Source: Bacteroidales bacterium UBA1216 (GTDB taxonomy: Bacteria; Bacteroidota; Bacteroidia; Bacteroidales; Paludibacteraceae). From it: 16,560 nt of DNA. The notes beneath the pieces are model-generated. The model was not told the origin of the DNA and searched no databases. It saw nothing but the letters and a program-made list of their open reading frames with translations. Shown piece by piece: positions 10,101-13,431 of the stretch (the first letter of the stretch is position 1; every line of letters begins with the position of its first letter). A program made the position numbers and the translations under genes. The stretch covers positions 9,042-25,601 of the forward strand of contig DBXI01000055.1 in assembly GCA_002309255.1 (NCBI GenBank). The letters run 5' to 3'.

Positions 10101-10555
10101 TGGGTGCTGCCGTACGAATGGAGATTGGCATGGTCACGGGTGTAGTACAAATAGACAAATCTTCCGCCGGCACCACGGTTTAGGTCGCCGTCAAAACCGG
10201 CATTCGACCCTGCACGGTAATACGTACGTCCCTCAAACGTATAGGAGTTCATCCACACCGTGGAGGCGAAGATATCGGTGATATACCCCGTCTCCGGATT
10301 GGCGTTTGAGGAGGTCTTGTACGCTATATATACCCACCATCCGCTGGCATTGTTGTTCAGGTCGCTCTCCGGCACCGTCCAGCCCCACTCGCGGTAGGAG
10401 TTTTTCACAGTCCACGCGCTGCCGCCCGTCTCTGCCCCAAGCACCATGATGTCGGTGATATACGCCTCGGCATGCACCGTCAGTGCCGCCACCGCCATCA
10501 TCACACCTGCGAGCACCCGCCCGCCCCATCTGCTAATACGATGAATTGTTTTCAT
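1148..10555 (-). CDS. Giant secreted multi-domain protein (3135 aa; MABP-like, FnIII-like, LamG, C-terminal tail)
   Basis: The ATG at 10555 precedes a good signal peptide (residues 1-29, ending VHA). An SD-like AAGGTG lies 7 bases upstream. Domains by eye: three ~60-residue repeats ending DLN/DMN-x-GAGG-x-(F/V)-(I/V)-Y (31-200), a threefold beta-prism resembling MABP; MBG-like (203-289); three FnIII-like domains (from 291, 391, 504); a carboxypeptidase-regulatory-like domain starting VSGRITYG at ~610 and resuming as TDQDGNYIIQG at ~872, with a LamG domain (~647-860) between; two more such domains (~929, ~1023); a long central region with RDPPGS at ~1385, Ser/Thr-rich hairpin-like segments at ~1395-1495 and ~1676-1762, and SCPYE at ~1782; Ig-like (~2071); LamG (~2113-2300 and ~2307-2476); BACON-like (~2581-2676); a module at 2691-2793; and a second copy from M2995. 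The tail ends IIIRNGERYDVTG near 3118-3130. Probably a surface or secreted adhesin or glycan-binding protein; no enzyme active site was recognised. Function unknown. Confidence 0.93.
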   Translation of the reverse strand: MKTIHRISRWGGRVLAGVMMAVAALTVHAEAYITDIMVLGAETGGSAWTVKNSYREWGWTVPESDLNNNASGWWVYIAYKTSSNANPETGYITDIFASTVWMNSYTFEGRTYYRAGSNAGFDGDLNRGAGGRFVYLYYTRDHANLHSYGSTQRVIESLSISGQAEDGWSSTCAVLWRGCDLGGAADMNEGAGGDFIYIQQHFATQTLTVNNHPKAAEDIVYDGTPQFLVASTPSGNYGTMKYRVGQEGSFSSSLPRATEVGTYTVEYMLDGGSYAYNSAVGSLEATIQPPMIKAATFDATFNQATQSVYLTWTLGSTPGNYMDFQWVLYRGNTQIATLDPGQRSYSDRGFRNEQEETYTLYYVSNAWDINTQKEQAAVSKTISCSRSMPVNNFRSEAFLDYIELAWTSDGYPEGFGHTFKIFVNDETEPIYTIVPGDYQTDYVWQHRTTQEHLDRQNGVDAATGVPYTAEPINGCQPRTYRVEGWIDDVKLSEVTTAKKGIGQGTLFVDFDAEKGVYPGVVKLAWQVNQQQETNTSKTYIVDRRLAERTSDPWTTIHRMSSADEYLLFTDETPLPGVYYDYRITVQDKCPDGTVIENEITDIGFARTTGTVSGRITYGSTGTAVAGVDVVAMKSDASGDGNEQYHSMHFTTDRGAVLWQYPSEDYLAGLLSGDFSVQLWIYPEQLQDSWFLYLANNNLFSLSADGSLSFIGGDDQASNEYPFAGLTVQPETYSFLTFTRSGNTLTAYLISQDENGSVTRSKAVQTLTTGLGVIDSQPEPDQFRLGYFKGYADEFRLWTKCLSEEEVNENYDHLLIGNEPNLETYWTFDEGLKYQFFDYSQDGTFYHQHHGKVGSNAETSTLTPSALSLKAKTDQDGNYIIQGIPFAGAGATYSIVPTFGVHRFNPTQQLRYIGNNSLVHNSVDFDDVSSFRVRGVAYYEHTTIPVQEAYIYVDGSIASRDGEAVMTNDYGEFEVSVPIGDHFVSIKKQEHTFLNDGRYPADPEGVGVRHTFDRELSGLTFYDQTTVTVAGRVTGGDIENDKPLGLGVSQATIGQAKLELHLSNENGYLNATTPDASSTSVSYDISSDTLRYVSPRGHAFVPAGKNYIVVETDPATGEWVAQLPPLRYDVTDVKIPSRPEEDMIGKNDFSLPSVDATHTTAIYADSVQDEKGEWRRFEYMAAVKMEYKAPSVMELTENKNGTFGMKTYTVKDLNGAEHTVPLYAVDEQGAPVLGADGKVQYTFGYPVYEELSSYTYQLYAFERYVNYDGEQPVSYDVPLAGKNVTIKNQFASTTSVSVKSDTTELGELYETMNETLTLDDDGKAMYRFTVGFPNIMEPYTRGLSITYDNNGTQMSWSGNESFKVIVLGGMPTGNNFVTQGPDEVLMVLRDPPGSNSNTTWTKGSSVSLTQSSTATFKDNTELKTTLAFGVEVETGTGVGFMMISSMTAKDNLTVGAAYECERQSGTTSTHTVTCTRDISTSDSREFTGAWGDVFIGGSKNLLFGMSYNINIDWDPLTEMPRLVRDTAVAIGEEFETFFSYDQYYIIGTLLPNYEMLRNNLLIQVSDPSTVSRPAKGEDPIYVTTLSPDDPRYGTSNSDESVWGSAAVPIDAMQDGRYVGPSYTMIMPLEYEKEQGYQDMINFYNLQVSKWEKQLARNEQVKVNAINNRSTQLIQNYSISGGTTISESYTEENSEGISESDTDGFNVVIGNEFGYNFGGFGIGIEVSTTNGGTWVEESSETVTTTSTTGYTLADADYADYFSVDVLKAEDGFSPVFVTRGGATSCPYEDQDTTWYYQPGTVISAKTMQIEKPEITIQNPVVTGVPAGGTATMVINMSNLSEVGYDVIYDIGVIGGSNPDGLSVMMDDASLNRGSSVYITPNKTLTKTLTLRQTNPDVLSYENVMLRLASQCQTDPQEPRGEMACYTTFSVYFQPTCSDITLESSHTLVNTDTEEPVTLSMSGYNYSMSSLKGIRLQYKAENDADFRTLQEYTKDETRLANDPTLLPLTPLEGTAKLNYVLDLRSEDFADKTYIFRAVTVCDQGGKEVLNESEEVRVIRNLSRPQLIATPSPASGVLTGTEDLLITFNEDIQSTVLTKPNNFDVTGVLNEGEVAHDVALNLNGDAEAKTSATMNLAGKSFSVSMWLNYHADGTLLTHGAAGQQFVLAIESGYLTVSVAGSKLTATTALPVGKWIYLHVSYNAENNVIAADYAQDDFTVQLIDHQPAAAYEGNGVLALGGNGLTAQVQELVLWDSDRSMAEAQLTMYTTKSRYTHGLLGYWPLSEGHGTATADLARSRHIELPANAWWINGENYALTLDGTHAATVTIGALNTTDEEDYLIEAWVKAEQTQQGVVSIMATDRMNLRLNRSGYMEIVIGQDVPVEVLRQDLRDGQWHHLAVNVLKSTNGSGIIYLDGEPCKQFAASTMPALHGNELTIGQGLQGAVDEIRIWKARRTADVIKNARFARLMGNEAGLAAYYPLERFSRDEYNQVVTTSTLADVLSENAISATGLSLSALNTAPLKPAPKVENVQFSFVASERQIRIVLDEQPAKIEGCTVSLTAKRVKDLYGNEAQPVTWSVYVQQNILRWQTDELTVTKTGAQPATFTATIDNRGSQSETWSISGMPDWLTANAEGGVLMPISSATLTFTVSESLPVGTYETVVYLTGSQNIAAPLHITVVSEGDAPEWTAVPGESTMTVIGMLNIDGIQSSDTKDMIAAFRGTECVGVAHPQYFSRYDSYMVLLTIYGGQQSASLTYKLYDASTGIIYPSVSISNQQAYTFVSDRSIGSFANPVVFTPLNEIEQDLSHNAASWKWFSLYAQPKVNSVPVVFQHAQDAIAVVTDGTNTLMHWTGTLQSFAYNRMYKLQATEPYEETLIGAPTDPTQIDITLNANGWTWMGYPAQAANSLDAALAEAAPMEGDIVKNQTGFALYTEGEWLGTLRALTPGDGYMYLSHATTAKTFRFPKPTSFGRTNVPMRVSGLVDERVSGFINPKASSNMTIIARIKGISGLVDERISGLVAYIGDELVGVAEPLTLQGESEGAYYFLTIQSDATGTLRFETAEGTPLMATVNCPYGVSRSEELSIINYQPDAHAGTKKAPVLLRPAEEENGVYKVIEDERVIIIRNGERYDVTGVRLAK
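1302..1322. repeat. Heptamer x3 inside the giant gene's C-terminal linker
   Basis: The plus strand reads TGATAAT TGATAAT TGACAAT: three 7-base units, 21 bases in total. In the giant gene this encodes the LSIINYQ stretch (about residues 3079-3086) in the linker before the C-terminal tail. Three heptamers equal seven codons, so the insertion keeps the frame. Confidence 0.85.
1507..1546. repeat. Octamer tandem array (5 units) inside the giant gene
   Basis: The plus strand reads CCACTAAT, CCACTAAT, CCGCTCAT, CCACTAAT, CCACTAAT. Translated on the minus strand it gives ISGLVDERISGLV (about residues 3004-3016), which sits in a loop of the second copy of the C-terminal module. A closely related array lies at 1602-1633. 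Confidence 0.9.
1602..1633. repeat. Second octamer tandem array (4 units) inside the giant gene
   Basis: The plus strand reads CCACTAAC, CCGCTCAT, CCACTAAT, CCACTAAC, followed by the partial unit CCGC. It encodes RVSGLVDERVSGF (about residues 2973-2985), just before the second copy of the C-terminal module. Unit order matches the 1507-1546 array; they differ by T/C changes at the unit ends. Confidence 0.9.
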
Positions 10556-10587
10556 ATCTTTTCACCTTTCAATTATTTCTTTTTTTC

Positions 10588-10657
10588 CGTCAAATATTAC
10601 CGATATTACCAAATATTTTTCAATAATAATATTGGATATATTGGATATATTTGACTT
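10588..10657. repeat. AT-rich nonamer repeats with inverted arms upstream of the giant gene
   Basis: This segment starts GTCAAATATTACCGATATTACC and ends with two GGATATATT units before TGAC. The outer ends GTCAAATAT and ATATTTGAC are inverted complements, so the block could fold into a long AT-rich imperfect hairpin. It ends about 33 bases before the giant gene's start codon and should lie in its 5' untranslated region or promoter. No convincing TAnnTTTG box with correct spacing was found within it. Confidence 0.6.
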
Positions 10658-10691
10658 ATCTTTCCCCTTCTGTTTTTGAAACATCTTGGGT

Positions 10692-10714
10692 CTTTTTGAC
10701 CAACACTTGATCAC
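10692..10714. repeat. Intergenic repeat copy 1 (TTTGACCAACACTTGA)
   Basis: The plus strand carries TTTGACCAACACTTGATCA, differing at one base from copies at 11361-11382 and 11437-11456 over a 16-base core. It lies in the gap between the 202-residue gene and the giant gene. Confidence 0.75.
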
Positions 10715-10725
10715 CTGCCATCCGT

Positions 10726-11334
10726 TCAATCTGTTCTTCCATACAATTCGCTGCCCTGCGCATTGTACATCCGTCCGTTGCGGATGATAAGCAGCATTCC
10801 ATCCCGCAATATTTTTTGAATGCTGACTGCTGATTGCTGAACGCTTTCCACGCCCGTATGTTCCTTCGGCACGAGCAGCAGGAACGGCTCTTCCGTCGTG
10901 CCGATAGACATATTGGTCACGAACGGCACAGTTACATCCGCTATGTCCACTATCTCCGGCTGCACAAAATCCTCGCCATACAGCACCTGAAAATGGAACT
11001 CGTCCACGCCGTCCTCACCACGGATAGTGAGCACGCAATAGTGATCCTGCCTCGGCAGACTGCGCCCGCAATGCCTGAGCTCGCCGTTTTGGTCATACAC
11101 CGCCACCTCGTAGCTCGGCACGCGCTTGCCGTCCGCATCCTCCTCACGTACATCGCAAAGGATGTACATAGCATTCTCCCAGGTGTCCGGCTGCTGCCAT
11201 TCAGGGAAATACGTCGGCCTGTCATACAGCCCGTCATACAGCCCCTCGGCATCCGGCTCCGTATCCCATGCGCCGGCGGTTACCGCCATCAGCAGCACAC
11301 AGCATAACACTATAATTCGAAACGTACTATTCAT
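10726..11334 (-). CDS. Small secreted protein sharing the giant protein's C-terminal module and tail (202 aa)
   Basis: The ATG at 11334 gives a signal peptide (MNSTFRIIVLCCVLLMAVTAGA, with cleavage at or near residue 22). Residues ~54-160 form one module that aligns by eye with residues 2691-2793 of the giant protein encoded immediately downstream. Shared landmarks are A(M)-hydrophobic at the start, D-x-Y-x-VLLTI-like (HYCVLTI here), TFV or PFV, and SIG followed by a P-x-x-x-x-x-P end. The C-terminus LIIRNGRMYNAQG (182-194) matches IIIRNGERYDVTG at the giant's end. A heptamer-repeat-derived linker (VQQSAVSIQ) separates module and tail. The gene ends 170 bases before the giant gene begins, same strand, so co-transcription is possible. 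No enzyme motif was seen. It looks like a minimal version of the giant's C-terminal block. Molecular function unknown. Confidence 0.85.
   Translation of the reverse strand: MNSTFRIIVLCCVLLMAVTAGAWDTEPDAEGLYDGLYDRPTYFPEWQQPDTWENAMYILCDVREEDADGKRVPSYEVAVYDQNGELRHCGRSLPRQDHYCVLTIRGEDGVDEFHFQVLYGEDFVQPEIVDIADVTVPFVTNMSIGTTEEPFLLLVPKEHTGVESVQQSAVSIQKILRDGMLLIIRNGRMYNAQGSELYGRTD
10821..10841. repeat. Heptamer x3 inside the linker of the 202-aa secreted protein
   Basis: The plus strand reads TGCTGAC TGCTGAT TGCTGAA: three 7-base units, 21 bases. It encodes the Gln/Ser-rich linker VQQSAVS just before the C-terminal tail. Position and size match the ATTATCA-type heptamer array at 1302-1322 in the giant gene. 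Confidence 0.85.
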
Positions 11335-11360
11335 CGCAATAATTTTGGTTTATATTGGTA

Positions 11361-11382
11361 ATATTTGACTAACACTTGATCA
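11361..11382. repeat. Intergenic repeat copy 2 (TTTGACTAACACTTGA)
   Basis: The plus strand reads ATATTTGACTAACACTTGATCA. It lies 27 bases upstream of the 202-residue gene's start codon. Adjacent ATTGGTAATATTTGAC links this element to the ATTACC-type AT-rich repeats. A diverged copy in the opposite orientation lies at 13365-13395. Confidence 0.75.
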
Positions 11383-11401
11383 TCGTAATAATTTTGAGAT
11401 A

Positions 11402-11430
11402 ATTCTTAGCCCTAAAGGGCACGATTACTT
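11402..11430. repeat. Dispersed 29-base element, copy A
   Basis: The plus strand ATTCTTAGCC-CTA-AAGGGCACGATTA-CTT closely matches 13308-13336, ATTCTTAGCC-ACG-AGGGCACGATTA-ACTT. The centre GCCCTAAAGGGC is a small inverted repeat. Related sequences of the form CGTGCCCT-n-GGCTAA are, from memory, frequent between genes in Bacteroidota. Here the element sits in the 163-base gap between the Fic gene and the 202-residue gene. Confidence 0.75.
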
Positions 11431-11436
11431 GTTGGT

Positions 11437-11456
11437 GATTTTTGACTAACACTTGA
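11437..11456. repeat. Intergenic repeat copy 3 (TTTGACTAACACTTGA)
   Basis: The plus strand reads GATTTTTGACTAACACTTGA. It has the same orientation as copies 1 and 2 and lies about 75 bases from copy 2, flanking the 29-base element at 11402-11430. Confidence 0.75.
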
Positions 11457-11497
11457 ATTTGCAGATTCAAAGGTGTCAAAACAAGTGCTGATAAACT

Positions 11498-12376
11498 CTA
11501 TTCTTCCTGCTCGTAGTAATACGAATAGTCAATACCTTTCATAAATATCTCGCGGTCGTTGATTTGGTCGGTAAGCGCTCCGCGGAGCAGTTCGCGGATG
11601 GCACTATCGTCTGTCATGCTCAGGCGCATGGCATGGAGATACTCTTTCTTGTCAATCTTACTCCAATCGACACATTGCCTGAGCGAGTGCTTGAAGATCA
11701 TATCCAACCATATACGCGTGCTTCGTCCGTTGCCTTCCATGAACGGATGTGCCACATTCATCTCCACGTACTTGCTTACTATCTCTTCGAAGGTGGACTG
11801 CGGCATCGCCTCTATTTGTGCAAGGTTGTATCGAAGATACTCTGCCCGACAGAAGACTGTCCCGTCTTTCCAGATGGTGCGTGTGCGTATCTGTCCGGCA
11901 AAATCATACAGACCGCCGAAGATATACGCATGTATCTTCTGCAACGCCTTGACTGTACCTATCTCCTCATCGGCAATGATGCGACTCTCCCAGAACGTGT
12001 ACGCTTTCTTGCGGCTCTGGCCGTCAATGGAGTTATCCGAATAGGTGAACCAATCCAGGAAAGCCGTGGCTTTGTTGTTCGGGATAGCTTTCGCCAACGC
12101 TATTACGCCATCATGGTCAATGGCATCGGATTTATACCGCTTACCGTCCGCAGCGAGCAGTTTCAGTTGGGTAGTGACACTAACCAACTCATTTTCGTCC
12201 TTCTTCAACTTGGCTTTGATGTACTTCCAGTAGTTGCGGTTCTTCTGGTAGTCATCTTGCTGATTGATAGCTCCCACGATGTCCAGTACCGAGAAGAACC
12301 ATTTGCTCTGCCCGTCATCCCAGACACCACGTACTTTGCTGTCTTTATAGAACCGTATTGATACTTTCTGCGTCAT
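11498..12376 (-). CDS. BRO-N / Fic fusion protein, probable AMP transferase (292 aa)
   Basis: The ATG at 12376 lies just downstream of a clear promoter. Residues 1 to ~110 resemble BRO-N/antirepressor-type domains (IRFYKDSKVRGVWDDG, then WFFSVLDIVGAI), with a FLDWFTYSD connector at ~103-111. Residues ~125-280 form a Fic domain with an intact signature HPFMEGNGRSTR at 210-221: catalytic His210 plus the loop binding the nucleotide phosphates. Fic proteins usually transfer AMP to a hydroxyl side chain of a target protein. Many are restrained by an inhibitory helix with (S/T)xxxE(G/N). I see no exact match, but the C-terminus has S285-YYY-E289-Q, a possible class III-like variant. No small antitoxin gene flanks it; the gaps of 163 and ~280 bases hold repeats, a promoter and a terminator. 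The catalytic motif is complete, so the enzyme is probably active. The target is unknown. Confidence 0.93.
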   Translation of the reverse strand: MTQKVSIRFYKDSKVRGVWDDGQSKWFFSVLDIVGAINQQDDYQKNRNYWKYIKAKLKKDENELVSVTTQLKLLAADGKRYKSDAIDHDGVIALAKAIPNNKATAFLDWFTYSDNSIDGQSRKKAYTFWESRIIADEEIGTVKALQKIHAYIFGGLYDFAGQIRTRTIWKDGTVFCRAEYLRYNLAQIEAMPQSTFEEIVSKYVEMNVAHPFMEGNGRSTRIWLDMIFKHSLRQCVDWSKIDKKEYLHAMRLSMTDDSAIRELLRGALTDQINDREIFMKGIDYSYYYEQEE

Positions 12377-12391
12377 AGACTACCTCAAAAA

Positions 12392-12433
12392 CTTTGCAGT
12401 TGCAAAGTTACTAAAAAAAAACGATATTTGCAA
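12392..12433 (-). promoter_or_regulatory. Bacteroidota-type promoter with overlapping palindrome, upstream of the Fic gene
   Basis: On the minus strand TAACTTTG (12410-12403) fits the TAnnTTTG -7 box, with TTG (12433-12431) 20 bases upstream as the -33 element. The perfect inverted repeat CTTTGCAGTTGCAAAG (12392-12407) overlaps the downstream half of the -7 box and ends 15 bases before the start codon. That suits an operator. The BRO-N domain of the gene's own product is a possible binder, which is inference only. Confidence 0.7.
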
Positions 12434-12594
12434 GAAAAAATGAAAATAAATTCGTAACAATAGGCAGGAACGCAAGAAATGTGAGATAGATATACGAAAA
12501 TGCCTACCGGCTCACTCATATTTGGAGATACTAAATCTCTCCTCTCGGGTTCTTACTCTCCATTTTTCTGCCGAACGAGAGGCAAAATCCAAAA
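12434..12594. other. Non-coding stretch with no recognised feature
   Basis: This lies between the Fic promoter and the hairpin at 12595-12628. I see no ORF with a plausible start, no tandem array and no RNA gene signature. A short run near 12524-12548 (GAGATACTAAATCTCTCCTCTC) has a weak GAGAT/ATCTC inverted repeat only. Confidence 0.5.
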
Positions 12595-12628
12595 GATGGC
12601 AGGTGGATAAGGAAAACCACCTGCCATC
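12595..12628 (-). terminator. Strong hairpin, probable rho-independent terminator
   Basis: GATGGCAGGTGG (12595-12606) pairs perfectly with CCACCTGCCATC (12617-12628): a 12-base stem with a 10-base loop. Read on the minus strand the stem is followed by TTTTGGATTTT. It lies about 30 bases beyond the stop codon of the chitobiase-like tail at 12659, so it was probably that lost gene's terminator and may now serve the decayed S66 gene. Confidence 0.75.
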
Positions 12629-12658
12629 AATGCATGTTTTCGAATAGGTTGACCTATC

Positions 12659-12742
12659 TTACTTTACCTCGGTGACAGCACTCCAATCATTGCCATCATA
12701 GGCGGCAGCCTTTACCGTAGTGGTCTCTGTAAGAATGAGTTG
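12659..12742 (-). pseudogene. Remnant: last ~27 codons of a chitobiase-C-terminal-like domain protein
   Basis: In one minus-strand frame the segment reads LILTETTTVKAAAYDG then NDWSAVTEVK and stops at TAA (12661-12659). This is the typical end of the CHB_HEX_C-type (chitobiase/beta-hexosaminidase C-terminal) beta-sandwich repeats common at the ends of large Bacteroidales secreted proteins. Nothing before it in this frame resembles the rest of such a domain: codons further upstream are AT-rich intergenic sequence and then the shadow of the S66 gene. The terminator-like hairpin that follows supports its being the true 3' end of a gene whose body was deleted. A short real peptide cannot be excluded but has no sensible start. 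Confidence 0.7.
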
Positions 12743-12773
12743 CGAATTTTTTATTTTAGGGATTAATAATATG

Positions 12774-13346
12774 TTAATTAGTTTTGTCGCTTGCCGGCAA
12801 GCACCATGCGGACAGCGGCAGGTTGATGTCGCCGTGCCCTGCCGGGAAGCCGCACAGCACGGGAATATTGTACTTCTGGAAATACGGGCGGAGCATGGCT
12901 TCCACATTCGGGTAGGTGAACTCCGTGCCGCAGTCCGTAAACTCGCCGAGGATGACACCCTTGCAACGGTCGAGCACGCCGTTGAGCATGAGGATATTCA
13001 GCTGCTGGTCGATATTGTGCATCGATTCCTCCACCTCTTCGATGAACAGGATGATATCCTTGCCTACGTTCGGTCCGATAACGGGCTCCAGTCCCCATGA
13101 GCGGAGCACGTCGGCTGTCTTCGTGACGTTCTCCATCGGGGTGAAGTACGACGGGGAGATCAGTGCCACCTTGTCGCCGGGCTTCAAGTAGGCGGGTGGG
13201 GCACATTGCAGCGTAACCGGCGTCAGCGGCTGCTGCGGCTCGTCGTTCTTCTTGCAGCCTGCTGCGAGGAGCAGCAGGGCGCAAGTTGCGAGGGCCAAAA
13301 ATTTAGTATTCTTAGCCACGAGGGCACGATTAACTTCGTTTTTCAT
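12774..13346 (-). pseudogene. Decayed S66 (LD-carboxypeptidase family) lipoprotein, internal deletion and altered C-terminus
   Basis: The ORF has 190 codons. It starts with a lipoprotein signal (LAAGC, Cys31), then the S66 N-terminal strand (YLKPGDKVALISPSYF, ending GLEPVIGPNVGK). It then jumps in frame to the family's C-terminal half (DIILFIEEVEESMHNID, GVLDRCKGVILGEFTDC, PVLCGFPAGHGDINLPL). S66 peptidases are normally about 300-350 residues. The missing ~150-180 residues contain the nucleophile serine region (GGYG) and the dimer and linker parts. The normal end after NLPL (a further beta-hairpin) is replaced by an unrelated SAWCLPASDKTN and a stop. S66 enzymes cleave the L,D-bond in tetrapeptides during cell-wall recycling, but this product lacks the nucleophile and should be inactive. 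Residues 5-14 (VNRALVAKNT) are the translation of a dispersed repeat, so the start region is also secondary. Confidence 0.8.
13308..13336. repeat. Dispersed 29-base element, copy B, overlapping the start of the S66 pseudogene
   Basis: The plus strand ATTCTTAGCC-ACG-AGGGCACGATTA-ACTT is near-identical to 11402-11430. Read on the minus strand in the S66 frame it becomes VNRALVAKN, so the element forms part of the predicted N-terminal leader. Confidence 0.75.
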
Positions 13347-13364
13347 TTTCCAATATATACCAAT

Positions 13365-13395
13365 ATTACGATGGTCAAGATTCAGTCAAAAAGAC
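13365..13395. repeat. Diverged, inverted copy of the intergenic TGATCAAGTGTTAGTCAAA element
   Basis: The plus strand has ATTACGATGGTCAAG then ATTCAGTCAAAAAGAC. The minus strand at 11390-11361 has ATTACGATGATCAAG then TGTTAGTCAAATA. This copy lies 18 bases upstream of the S66 start codon, within the 85-base gap to the ABM-fold gene. Confidence 0.55.
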
Positions 13396-13431
13396 TAAAA
13401 AAATAACCAAAAATTTATATTGTCCATATAA

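Noticed and set aside
11564..12361. A 265-codon open frame antisense to the Fic gene, as a possible overlapping antitoxin
   Set aside because: No antitoxin-like motif, and low-complexity antisense composition. The HPFMEGNGRSTR frame is clearly the coding one.
12644..12657. Small inverted repeat ATAGGT-TG-ACCTAT after the chitobiase-like tail
   Set aside because: Only 6 base pairs with a 2-base centre. The much stronger hairpin at 12595-12628 is the better terminator candidate.
12789..12802. Perfect 14-base palindrome GCTTGCCGGCAAGC at the end of the S66 pseudogene
   Set aside because: It has no loop and no T-run after it, and lies within coding-like sequence. It may be linked to the rearranged 3' end, but a chance palindrome cannot be excluded.
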